Shown here one piece after another: positions 45,498 through 53,550 of a stretch of DNA of 64,000 nucleotides (positions within the stretch are counted from its first letter, which is position 1; each line of letters starts with the position of its first letter). The translations under genes and the position numbers were made by a program. This DNA comes from CAXBID01 sp963815305 (GTDB taxonomy: Bacteria > Bacteroidota > Bacteroidia > Flavobacteriales > Flavobacteriaceae). The DNA lies in contig CAWFFW010000001.1 in the NCBI GenBank assembly GCA_963815305.1, positions 992,001-1,056,000 on the forward strand, written 5' to 3'. The notes below the pieces were generated by a model. That model had not been told where the DNA came from. It saw only the letters and a list, made by a program, of their open reading frames with translations, and did not search any database.

Positions 45498-46127
45498 ATG
45501 AATAAATTAATTGGTCTGTTGTGTGTTTTGTACATATTAAATTTCTCTAATAGCCTTTACGCTCAAGAATATGCTTCTGTGCCAGAAGACGTTCTTATAA
45601 ATTACAAAAAAAGAAGTGCTATTTACGATTATTCAGAAAAACAATTAAATAATATAGATACAATCCCAGATTTTGAAACTAAACCTAATAAAATAAAAAT
45701 TACAGGAACCATATACCTTGCTGATGGCGTAACGCCTGCAAAAGATGTTATCCTTTATATAAATCAACCAGATGAAGATGGTAATTACGTATTAAAAAAA
45801 GATGAATATCGTAAACGTTACGTTCATCATCGCGGTTGGGTTAAAACAGACGCTGATGGTCGATATACTATTTACACCTTTGTCCCTGGGAAATTTTTAC
45901 GTTCTAAAGAGCTTAAACAAATCCATCGCATTATAAAAGAACCTGGTAAATCAGAATATGAAATTAATTCATTCTTTTTTAATGACGATCCACTAATTCC
46001 TTCCTTAACTCTTGCTTGTCGCGCCAAAGCAGTACAAAGTATGTTAAGATTAGATGAAGAGAAAGATGGCATGTATATCGCAACAAAAGACATTAAACTC
46101 AACAGAGATATTAGAAATTTTCAGTAA
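45498..46127 (+). CDS. Intradiol-dioxygenase-like secreted protein, copy 2
   Basis: 209 residues, strongly similar to the gene at 44651 over the whole length: GTIYLADGVTPAKDVILYI, RDD/DEYRKRYVHHRGW, TDADGRYTIYTFVPGKF and KQIHRIIKEPGKSEYEI. It shows the same ligand changes (Phe in PGKF, Gln in QIH), so loss of the iron site happened before or was kept after duplication. A signal peptide (LLCVLYILNFSNSLYAQ) is present. A strong terminator follows, so the two copies are separately started but end here. Confidence 0.68.
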   Translation: MNKLIGLLCVLYILNFSNSLYAQEYASVPEDVLINYKKRSAIYDYSEKQLNNIDTIPDFETKPNKIKITGTIYLADGVTPAKDVILYINQPDEDGNYVLKKDEYRKRYVHHRGWVKTDADGRYTIYTFVPGKFLRSKELKQIHRIIKEPGKSEYEINSFFFNDDPLIPSLTLACRAKAVQSMLRLDEEKDGMYIATKDIKLNRDIRNFQ

Positions 46128-46161
46128 GTCAACAGTCTTATTATTTTGTTGATAACATATC

Positions 46162-46190
46162 GGATTATCCTTTGGGGTAATCCTTTTTTT
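46162..46190 (+). terminator. Intrinsic terminator
   Basis: GGATTATCC-TTTG-GGGTAATCC (one G-T wobble) followed by seven T, 34 bases after the second dioxygenase-like gene. Confidence 0.85.
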
Positions 46191-46242
46191 ATGATTACAA
46201 TCTAAGAACTATAATTTTATCAATTATAGAATATCGTATTGC

Positions 46243-46250
46243 TATCTTTG
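46243..46250 (+). promoter_or_regulatory. -7 promoter box for the DEAD-box helicase
   Basis: TATCTTTG, an exact TAnnTTTG match, 124 bases before the ATG at 46375. If used, the mRNA would have an unusually long leader of roughly 117 bases. Confidence 0.4.
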
Positions 46251-46374
46251 TACTTTAAATGCTATGGTAATCCAACGATTTAAATATATGATTTTCTCAA
46301 AGTTTTAGCATAACACTTAAGAAAGTAAATGTTGTAAATACCAAAATAGAAACTCCTGAAAATAAGAAATATTA

Positions 46375-47688
46375 ATGGCTAATGACATCAAAAATCAGCA
46401 AGATATACTCAATAAATTAAATATTGAGTCGCTTAATGTTATGCAGAAAGAAGCAATATCTGTTATTAATAATACGGTAAACACTATTCTATTATCCCCT
46501 ACAGGAACGGGAAAAACGCTTGCCTTTTCATTGCCTTTATTAGAAACCTTACATCCAGAAGTTGGCGAAATTCAAGCTTTAATATTAGTGCCATCAAGAG
46601 AATTAGCCATACAGATAGAACAAGTAATTCGCTCAATGGGTTCTGGTTTTAAAGTAAATTCTGTTTACGGCGGCAGATCTATGTCTAAAGATAAAATTGA
46701 AATTAAACACCGTCCAGCTATTTTAATTGGTACTCCAGGACGGATTTTAGATCATTTTAATAGCGAACGTTTTTCTAAATCATGCATTAAAACTCTTGTT
46801 TTAGATGAGTTCGATAAATCATTAGAAGATGGTTTTGAAGAAGAAATGAAAGCCATTATTGGTCAATTACCAGCTATAAATAAACGTATTTTAACCTCTG
46901 CCACTCAAGGTGTTAAAGTACCTGGTTTTGTTAGATTAGATAAACCAGTAATGGTTGATTATCTTAAAGAAAAAGTAGCATCTAAACTTACCATTAAAAC
47001 ATTAGTTTCTCCAGATAAAAATAAACTCAAAACATTGCAGAGTTTATTACAACATATCGGTAACGAACCTGGAATTGTTTTCTGTAATTTAAGAGATAGT
47101 ATTAGTGATGTTAGTTCGTTTTTAACAAAACATAAAATAAGTCATGCCTGTTTTTCAGGGGGTATGGAGCAAATAGATAGAGAACGTGCTTTAATTAAAT
47201 TTAGAAACGGATCGAGCCATGTACTAGTAGCCACAGATTTAGCGGCAAGAGGTATCGATATCCCTGAACTGAGCTACATAATTCATTATGAACTGCCACG
47301 ACATGAAGAAGAATTTATTCACAGAAATGGTAGAACTGCTCGTATGAATGCTCATGGAACAGCCTATATTTTGAAATGGAAAGATCAATTATTGCCAGAA
47401 TTTATCATGGATGTTAAAGGTAGTGCTATAAGTAAAAAAGCCGTTATTAAACCTGCATATTGGCAAACGTTATTTATTTCAGGTGGACGAAAAGATAAAA
47501 TTTCGAAAGGTGATATTGCCGGTATGTTTATTAAGGAGGGTGGTTTAAACAAGGACGAATTAGGCACTATTGAACTTAAACAAGATTGTGCTTTTGTAGC
47601 GGTTCCATTAACCAAAACTGATGCATTAATTGAAAAATTAAATAACTCACGTTTAAAAAAGAAAAAAGTGCGTATTTATGTTGTTTAA
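46375..47688 (+). CDS. DEAD-box RNA helicase, DbpA-like
   Basis: 437 residues. Motif I is SPTGTGKT (41-48), motif Ia PSRELA, motif II reads DEFD (144-147) instead of DEAD, motif III SAT (TSATQ), and motifs V/VI ARGIDIPEL and HRNGRTAR are normal. The C-terminal 75 residues (about 363-437, TLFISGGRKDKISKGDIAGM to the end) form the DbpA RNA-binding domain that recognises 23S rRNA hairpin 92 in the model protein. A role in large-subunit assembly is therefore likely. Only Ala of the DEAD box is changed; the catalytic Asp-Glu are intact. Confidence 0.9.
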   Translation: MANDIKNQQDILNKLNIESLNVMQKEAISVINNTVNTILLSPTGTGKTLAFSLPLLETLHPEVGEIQALILVPSRELAIQIEQVIRSMGSGFKVNSVYGGRSMSKDKIEIKHRPAILIGTPGRILDHFNSERFSKSCIKTLVLDEFDKSLEDGFEEEMKAIIGQLPAINKRILTSATQGVKVPGFVRLDKPVMVDYLKEKVASKLTIKTLVSPDKNKLKTLQSLLQHIGNEPGIVFCNLRDSISDVSSFLTKHKISHACFSGGMEQIDRERALIKFRNGSSHVLVATDLAARGIDIPELSYIIHYELPRHEEEFIHRNGRTARMNAHGTAYILKWKDQLLPEFIMDVKGSAISKKAVIKPAYWQTLFISGGRKDKISKGDIAGMFIKEGGLNKDELGTIELKQDCAFVAVPLTKTDALIEKLNNSRLKKKKVRIYVV

Positions 47689-47782
47689 AATTAGTGTTTA
47701 GATGAGGTTTCAAAAGTTTTTTGGCGATTAAATCTATTATTTTTTTAACTTAGATAAATTTATTATTTTAAAATTAAAACGA

Positions 47783-48160
47783 ATGGAATTAATTAATTAT
47801 TCATTAATAGCATTAAAGGTAATAGTTGGTTTAAGTATTCTTAATGTTTGGTTAGTACAACCTATGAAACCCACAAAATGGCGAGGTGGAGATGCTAAAA
47901 ATATTTTTAAAGAATTTGAAATTTATGGCTTATCAAAAGGTTTTTGCTACATTATTGGTTCTTTAAAAGTAACCTTGGCATTAATACTTCTTGCTTCTAT
48001 AGTATTAGAATATTTAACCTTAATAGGTGCAATTGGACTATCGATGCTTTTATTAGGATCTATAGTTATGCATTTTAAAATTAAGGATCCGTTATATAAA
48101 TCTTTTCCTGCCTTTTTATTTATAATTATGAATTTAGTAATTATTCTTTTAACTATTTAA
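47783..48160 (+). CDS. DoxX-like membrane protein
   Basis: 125 residues with four hydrophobic segments and the DoxX/SURF4-like pattern: LKVIVGLSILNVWLVQP, then KEFEIYGLSKGFCYIIGSLKVTLALILLASI. It resembles the adjacent gene on the other strand (48157-48507). Members of this family are poorly defined; quinone-linked redox roles have been suggested. The two stops overlap by four bases. Confidence 0.75.
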   Translation: MELINYSLIALKVIVGLSILNVWLVQPMKPTKWRGGDAKNIFKEFEIYGLSKGFCYIIGSLKVTLALILLASIVLEYLTLIGAIGLSMLLLGSIVMHFKIKDPLYKSFPAFLFIIMNLVIILLTI

Positions 48161-48507
48161 AAATATTTAAAATAAGCTTTTAGAACAATACACAAGTTTA
48201 TAACGGCGTAAGCAAACGCTGGTGAAGATTTAATGAAATTGTCCTTAATTTTTATTCGCACTGTAAATCCCGCTAGCATCAATAAACTCAGTCCTGTGGC
48301 GGCTATAACCAAAACAATTGGTACGAAATATAGTCCATAAACTAATCCCAAAGCTCCTAAAACTTGAAGAAAGCCAGTAAATTTTCTAAATTTTGTTAAT
48401 GCATAACGTTTAAATTCAGAAATAATAAATTTGGAGTAAAAGCACCCCATACCAAAATACATAAATGACAAACTTGAAAACCAAGTCAATGCTGTAAGTA
48501 AATCCAA
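48157..48507 (-). CDS. DoxX-like membrane protein, convergent paralogue
   Basis: 116 residues, four membrane segments. Segments such as KFRKFTGFLQVLGALGLVYGL and IKIKDNFIKSSPAFAYAVINL line up with KGFCYIIGSLKVTLALILL and FKIKDPLYKSFPAFLFIIMNL of the gene at 47783, so the two look like a diverged pair in inverted, tail-to-tail order. The role is unknown; the shared IKD-x-x-x-KSxPAF near the C-terminus is the clearest common signature. Confidence 0.75.
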   Translation of the reverse strand: MDLLTALTWFSSLSFMYFGMGCFYSKFIISEFKRYALTKFRKFTGFLQVLGALGLVYGLYFVPIVLVIAATGLSLLMLAGFTVRIKIKDNFIKSSPAFAYAVINLCIVLKAYFKYF

Positions 48508-48560
48508 TTAGTTTTTTTTTAAAGATAAGCAAAACCGTTCTGAAGTTTGTGATAATATCA

Positions 48561-49898
48561 TTACAAATTCAACAATTTACTTCTAAGAATCTTTTGAATA
48601 TCTATGTTATTTTTCTGTGGTATTAAATAAGGTTCTAATTCATCAATATGATTAATTTGCACATCATTGTCAATAAAACCATAACCTAAATATTCACCTT
48701 TTCTAATCATAATAAAGGCATTTTCATTAGCATGTCTTCCCTCTTCTTTCAAAATGATATCCTCTTTTTGTTCAGACATGTGGTGTATGGCCTCTAATAC
48801 ACAATCATTGTATACTTCGGGACTTTCCTCATTTTTACAAATGCCATGACAACTCTTTATACTAAAATGAGAACACTCAGAAACGGATTCTTGCAAATGA
48901 CAGTATTTGGGACACAGATTATATTTAGCGCAAATTCTCTCAAGGTATAATCTTACATCTCTAACACTAAAAAAAGTCATAATAGGGTTTGGTACTAAAC
49001 GTCCTTTATTTGTTGCTAAATGCAATATTCCCTTTCTATCTTCATATGAGAAAATAGCATAGGATTGGATGGTTCGTTTTGATGCTTTATTATACATTGG
49101 GAAATGATGTTTAATGGCAGCATCTTCCATAAGTAGAGCGATAATTTCACTACCTGCAATTTCAAAATCAATATTTCGGGTTTCTCTAACCATTTCTAAT
49201 GATTTTTTAGTCTTAGAATAAAAATGACTGAGCACTCTTTTTTTTATATTAATAGCTTTACCAATATAAATCACTTTGTCTTTCTTATCCTTGAAATAAT
49301 ATATACCTGTCGTGTTTGGTAAAGCCTCAAAGACTTGTTTTGGTAAGTTAGGGGGTAAGGTGGCTTCTCTAGAATTTTTGTTCAAAAAAGTATGAAAAAC
49401 ATGTTTTGATGTGGGCTGATTCATTAATAACTCAAATAGAATTACGGTAGCTTCCGCATCACCTCGAGCTCTATGTCTATCCACTAAATTTATATTTAAA
49501 TCTCTACAAAGCTTGCCTAAACTATAAGATTGATGCCCTGGTAATAAATGTCTTGATAACCGCACAGTACAGAGTTTTTTTCTATTAAAATCCATATCTA
49601 TTCGTTTAAACTCGTTCCTAATAATATTATAATCGAAATTCACATGGTGTGCCACAAAAATAGTGCCCTCGGTAATGCTTAAAATATCTTGTGCAATATC
49701 TTCAAATAATGGCGCATTTGCTACGAGTTGGTTGTCAATCCCTGTAAGCGCGGTTATATGAGTGGGTATAATATGTTCTGGATTAACAAGTGATGTAAAT
49801 TCATCAATGACGGTGTCTCCATCGTGCTTAAAAATTGAGATTTCGGTTATCCTATTGCCTTTGCCAGTAGTTTCAATATCGATAATAGTATACATCAT
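48561..49898 (-). CDS. DnaQ-type exonuclease fused to a GIY-YIG (UvrC-like) nuclease
   Basis: 445 residues. Residues 1-165 are a DEDDh 3'-5' exonuclease with Asp7, Glu9 (IIDIETTG), Asp89 (HHVNFDY) and His142/Asp147 (RHRARGDAEAT). Residues about 190-275 form a GIY-YIG domain with GIY (198-200) and YIG (211-213). The remaining 170 residues include a Cys-rich patch (CAKYNLCPKYC, CSHFSIKSCHGIC). It lacks the UvrC C-terminal RNase H nuclease. This is the Cho-like arrangement known from other bacteria and probably acts in DNA repair. Confidence 0.9.
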   Translation of the reverse strand: MMYTIIDIETTGKGNRITEISIFKHDGDTVIDEFTSLVNPEHIIPTHITALTGIDNQLVANAPLFEDIAQDILSITEGTIFVAHHVNFDYNIIRNEFKRIDMDFNRKKLCTVRLSRHLLPGHQSYSLGKLCRDLNINLVDRHRARGDAEATVILFELLMNQPTSKHVFHTFLNKNSREATLPPNLPKQVFEALPNTTGIYYFKDKKDKVIYIGKAINIKKRVLSHFYSKTKKSLEMVRETRNIDFEIAGSEIIALLMEDAAIKHHFPMYNKASKRTIQSYAIFSYEDRKGILHLATNKGRLVPNPIMTFFSVRDVRLYLERICAKYNLCPKYCHLQESVSECSHFSIKSCHGICKNEESPEVYNDCVLEAIHHMSEQKEDIILKEEGRHANENAFIMIRKGEYLGYGFIDNDVQINHIDELEPYLIPQKNNIDIQKILRSKLLNL

Positions 49899-50189
49899 AC
49901 GGTCTATTTCACTTTCAATGTAACACCCCGTTTTATTATAGTTAGTAGGTGTGTCTTTAAGTATGCAAGATAATTATTTATAATCTTAAAAAGGAGTAAA
50001 ATAGAAGGTGAGCGTTTGTGATTTTACTTATAATAGCAGCCATCATTTTAAGAATGCATTATTGAGCTTCTTTTTACATTAATATTTTTATTAAACGAGT
50101 TAACTCCAAATGAACATTAAACGTAATTTCAAAATGAACATGATTTAACTAGGAAAGGCCTAGTATATTATTAATTTAAAATTTATCAT

Positions 50190-50594
50190 ATGAAAATACA
50201 ACCATATTTAGCCTTTAATGGCAACTGTAAAGAAGCTCTCAAATTCTACAAATCCATTTTGGGAGGAAGCATTCAAAACGAACAAACCTATAATGATGTA
50301 GACATTGATATTCCAGGCAACTATCGGGATAAATTGCAACATGCAGAATTAAAAGGAAGCGGATTTCATATCATGGCTTATGATGCTTCTCCTGATACAC
50401 CTTTAACCAACGGCACAAATATTAATATAAGTGTAGATGTTGATTCTAAAGAAAAAGGAGAAGATATATTTAAGCAACTGAGTGAAAATGGCACTGTGCA
50501 TACACCATTTCAAGAAATGTCGTGGAATGCATTATATGGAAGATGTTCCGACCAATATAACATCAGTTGGATGGTAAATTATAAAAAGAACTAA
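50190..50594 (+). CDS. VOC family protein (PhnB-like)
   Basis: 134 residues of the vicinal-oxygen-chelate fold. The start PYLAFNGNCKEALKFYKSILGG and the end GRCSDQYNISWMVNY are typical of the PhnB/3-demethylubiquinone-like group (YjdN type), which does not always bind metal. Two beta-alpha-beta units are seen (about 3-60 and 70-132). The function is unknown; a detoxification or binding role is usual. A very long perfect inverted repeat follows. Confidence 0.86.
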   Translation: MKIQPYLAFNGNCKEALKFYKSILGGSIQNEQTYNDVDIDIPGNYRDKLQHAELKGSGFHIMAYDASPDTPLTNGTNINISVDVDSKEKGEDIFKQLSENGTVHTPFQEMSWNALYGRCSDQYNISWMVNYKKN

Positions 50595-50607
50595 TAACTC
50601 AAATTAT

Positions 50608-50660
50608 TAATTATAACAACAAAAGCACAGTTTTTAACTGTGCTTTTGTTGTTATAATTA
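50608..50660. terminator. Long perfect inverted repeat, bidirectional terminator
   Basis: Perfect 25-base arms (50608-50632 and 50636-50660) around a TTT loop; the inner part reads AGCACAGTT-TTT-AACTGTGCT. It lies 14 bases after the VOC gene and 26 before the stop of the convergent gene at 50686. The central G/C pairs and the A/T flanks give a U-rich tail in both directions, so it should end both transcripts. Confidence 0.85.
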
Positions 50661-50685
50661 GTTGATATAAACCTATATTATTTTA

Positions 50686-50994
50686 CTACTTATTGTGATT
50701 TGGCGCGTCCTCCAAGTGGTCGTTATGTCCGCTACCTTGACTATATAATTCATTTTCTTCATCTTTTAATGTGCCTTTTTTTATGCTGGGTACATCTCTA
50801 CCTGGTACGTCTAAATCTTTTCCTGTGAAGTCTACTTTTTTAGCTCTATTAAGCAGTTGTGCGTCATCACCTTGTAAGTTTTTTTTCTGCTCTACAATGC
50901 GTTCTCCTAAGGCGTCTTTATTATCTGAAGTTATTTCAGGATTATACGTGGTATTATCTTCTTTACTTTTATTTTCTTTTTTATCTTTCATCAT
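50686..50994 (-). CDS. Small charged, probably disordered protein
   Basis: 102 residues, nearly all polar: many Lys, Asp, Glu and Asn, no signal peptide and no membrane segment (MKDKKENKSKEDNTTYNPE... DVPGRDVPSIKKGTLKDEENE). The composition suggests an intrinsically disordered protein such as a stress-related hydrophilin, but no family is recognised. It sits just downstream of the short hibernation factor gene (63 bases) on the same strand. Confidence 0.6.
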   Translation of the reverse strand: MMKDKKENKSKEDNTTYNPEITSDNKDALGERIVEQKKNLQGDDAQLLNRAKKVDFTGKDLDVPGRDVPSIKKGTLKDEENELYSQGSGHNDHLEDAPNHNK

Positions 50995-51056
50995 CTATTT
51001 TTAATTTTTAAAAGTTATTTAATCAATTAATTTCGCGAATATTCAAAGCATCGATG

Positions 51057-51368
51057 CTAATACGTTTTCATAGTGTCTTTACGTTTTTGTAATTGCTTTT
51101 TAACCTCATTAATAGTTTCTAAAACGCTTTCTTCAAACGTATCGTGAGACGATTCAGCGAATAAGCGAGGTCCTGGAGCACTAATACGAATACCGCAAAT
51201 CTTGCCAGTAGCTTCAGAAGTCGTATTTTCAGTTTTAAAAAACACATCAGCGCGAATCACAAAATCGAACCTTGTGAAGATAGCTTCTAATTTTTCTTTT
51301 GTAAACGATTCTAAACGGTTACTCGCTGAAACATCGTGATATTCAAATATGATTTTATTATTGTTCAT
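51057..51368 (-). CDS. Ribosome hibernation-promoting factor, short form (HPF/RaiA)
   Basis: 103 residues with the sigma-54 modulation/S30EA fold: FEYHDVSASNRLESFTKEKLEAIFTRF, then the sheet FVIRADVFFKTENTTSEATGK and the helix DTFEESVLETINEVKKQLQKRKD. No C-terminal dimerisation tail, so it is the short HPF or RaiA type. It binds the decoding site of inactive ribosomes and preserves them in stationary phase. Next to the small charged protein at 50686, possibly co-expressed. Confidence 0.88.
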   Translation of the reverse strand: MNNNKIIFEYHDVSASNRLESFTKEKLEAIFTRFDFVIRADVFFKTENTTSEATGKICGIRISAPGPRLFAESSHDTFEESVLETINEVKKQLQKRKDTMKTY

Positions 51369-51574
51369 AATTATATGTAATTTTTTAACAAGTTAACTAA
51401 ATCATGCATTAAAGATTAACTTATTTGCTATAAATATTCCCTTATTTAAGAGATGTTGAGCCATTTGACGATTTTTTTTAGTGCCTTTTGATATCAGCAA
51501 TTTTTTCCATGTTTTGAGTTAATACCATATTCAAAAAAACAGCATTTTTAGGTTAAATAATTTAAAATAATACT

Positions 51575-52240
51575 ATGGATTACAACATAACCCTTCAAAA
51601 AATTGAACATATCAATCACAATGTGTTACGCTTAGTAGCAGATAAGCCAAAAGACTTTTCTTTTAAGCCAGGCCAAGCAACCAATATGGCAATTGATAAA
51701 GATGGATTTCAAAATAAAAAACGTCCATTTACATTTACAAGCTTACCAGAAGACAACTATTTAGAGTTTACGATAAAAGTTTACAGGTCTCACGATGGTG
51801 TTACTAAAAAACTGGAAACATTAAACATTGGCGATCAGCTTATTATTGGAGAGCCTTGGGGAGCCATTGCTTACAAGGGCAAAGGTACATTTATTGCTGG
51901 TGGAGCAGGAGTAACCCCTTTTATTGCTATTTTTAAAGATCTTATGCATAAGGATGAACTTAAAGGTAATAAACTTTTTTTCAGTAATAAAAAAGAAAAA
52001 GATATTATATATAAAAACAATCTTGACGCATGGTTGGGTAATCATTTATATCTTTTATTATCAGATGAAAATCATGATGCTTATGCCCATGGACACATTA
52101 ACAAGTCTTATTTAAATGAGAATAATTTGGACGTTACTCGTCCCGTATACTTATGCGGTCCGCCAGAAATGATGGAGGCTGTAAAAGCCGATTTATATGC
52201 ATTAGGCTTATCCAAATCGCAATTGGTAACAGAAGATTGA
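51575..52240 (+). CDS. FAD/NAD(P)-binding oxidoreductase (flavodoxin/ferredoxin reductase-like)
   Basis: 221 residues with a ferredoxin-NADP reductase fold. The FAD domain carries PGQATNMAIDK and KKRPFTFTSLPEDNYLEF (RPFTFTS as the flavin loop); the NAD(P) domain has FIAGGAGVTPFIAIF (about 109-123) and YLCGPPEMMEAVKADL (about 190-205). No iron-sulfur domain is fused. The electron partner is unknown. It is convergent with the rhodopsin gene across a terminator. Confidence 0.89.
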   Translation: MDYNITLQKIEHINHNVLRLVADKPKDFSFKPGQATNMAIDKDGFQNKKRPFTFTSLPEDNYLEFTIKVYRSHDGVTKKLETLNIGDQLIIGEPWGAIAYKGKGTFIAGGAGVTPFIAIFKDLMHKDELKGNKLFFSNKKEKDIIYKNNLDAWLGNHLYLLLSDENHDAYAHGHINKSYLNENNLDVTRPVYLCGPPEMMEAVKADLYALGLSKSQLVTED

Positions 52241-52363
52241 AATTTAAACATATTTTAAAAATTTAAAAAAATAAGTATTCCGTTATCTGATTATTAAATG
52301 ATAAAAAGGTGTTTTAAATCAAAATTTTTACTTATTCTGAAATTAATATTGAGTCATAAATAA

Positions 52364-52393
52364 AATAATCTCTGCTTAAAAACAGAGATTATT
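52364..52393. terminator. Terminator between the flavin reductase and rhodopsin genes
   Basis: Perfect 11-base arms AATAATCTCTG and CAGAGATTATT with an 8-base loop. On the minus strand a T-rich stretch follows, so it mainly serves the rhodopsin transcript and could stop the flavin reductase transcript too. Confidence 0.75.
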
Positions 52394-52452
52394 GTAAAAT
52401 TGTTTCGACTTTTTTTATGTATGACATTCATATTTGCGCAAAAAGCTTATAG

Positions 52453-53289
52453 CTATTTAGTTTCTATCATGTCTTTGTTTCCACTAAGTACTAACGCTAA
52501 ATTACCAAGCATAACACCATAAATAACTTTGGAACATACATCTGCAACTGTGTACGTTAACTGCCTTGCCATAACACCATCTTCACTAAAAAAGTAACCT
52601 TCAATACCTGCTAAATGAGGCATTAAATAAGCTCCAGGATACAAAAACCATGAAATTAAAAACAATATCCAAATTTGGTTCAATATTTTTTGTCCTTTTT
52701 CTGGTATTCCCACTTTTCCTTCATTAATTACCGTTTTCATAACCCATAAAATATGAAAGAAAAACACAGAAGATATAGCACCCCATATAAAAAATTGAGT
52801 TCGATCTGTAACTTCATAAAATTGACCAATATATCCAGTAATAATCATTAATGCTCCTGAAAACCAAAATTGATTTCTTATTGATGAAAATTTAGATTTT
52901 GTTAAACTAACCACAAACAATATTTGAAATAATAGCATAGGCACATCGATAAGCCAGTTTAAATACCTGTAACCGTTATTAAATAAATCGCCTTCTGGAT
53001 TTAAAAAATACTTTCCTTTATCTATATCAAAAGAAAAACTGGATGTCCAATTTTCAGCTTGTGCGTACAATAATAGAAAAGCTGAAACCATAACAACGGC
53101 CGATAAAATATTTGACATCTGAAATTTTTTATCTACATTTTTTATAGTCAAAATAAAGTAAAGTAACCCTGCTAACATAACGGCGTAACCCAGAGTTAAA
53201 ATATGTGATGTAAATTGATAGGCTATTTCAGAAAAACCTTCTGTGGCACCTATATAATTTTCAAAATTTGAATTTCCTAATTCTTTCAT
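52453..53289 (-). CDS. Light-driven sodium pump, NDQ rhodopsin (KR2-like)
   Basis: 278-residue seven-helix retinal protein, near-identical in layout to the sodium pump KR2 of Dokdonia/Krokinobacter, with an offset of one residue. Signature residues are all present: the NDQ motif Asn111, Asp115, Gln122 (RYLNWLIDVPMLLFQ), retinal Lys254 with Asp250 (ADVCSK), Arg108, Ser69, Asn60, Tyr24, Asp101, Tyr107 and Trp214. It should move Na+ (or H+/Li+ when Na+ is absent) out of the cell in light. It is monocistronic; no carotenoid cleavage gene is in the window, so retinal is made elsewhere. Confidence 0.95.
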   Translation of the reverse strand: MKELGNSNFENYIGATEGFSEIAYQFTSHILTLGYAVMLAGLLYFILTIKNVDKKFQMSNILSAVVMVSAFLLLYAQAENWTSSFSFDIDKGKYFLNPEGDLFNNGYRYLNWLIDVPMLLFQILFVVSLTKSKFSSIRNQFWFSGALMIITGYIGQFYEVTDRTQFFIWGAISSVFFFHILWVMKTVINEGKVGIPEKGQKILNQIWILFLISWFLYPGAYLMPHLAGIEGYFFSEDGVMARQLTYTVADVCSKVIYGVMLGNLALVLSGNKDMIETK

Positions 53290-53550
53290 TTAATTATCAT
53301 TTTAAAGTTTACGTTTTAAAGTTAATAAAAAAATATTTTGTTTAACAATTTTTATCAAAAATTAAACATAATAATTATAATATGTTCATCAGTTCCATCT
53401 TCAGATATTGGAATACCTATTTTATTTTTTATCAATAGATATTCTGAAAATAGATTTTTGTACTATAAACAATACATCTATCAAATCTTAATTTATCAAA
53501 AAATCATGTATCTTTAAAATTCATTTATGAGTTAAAATTAAATATCCCTT

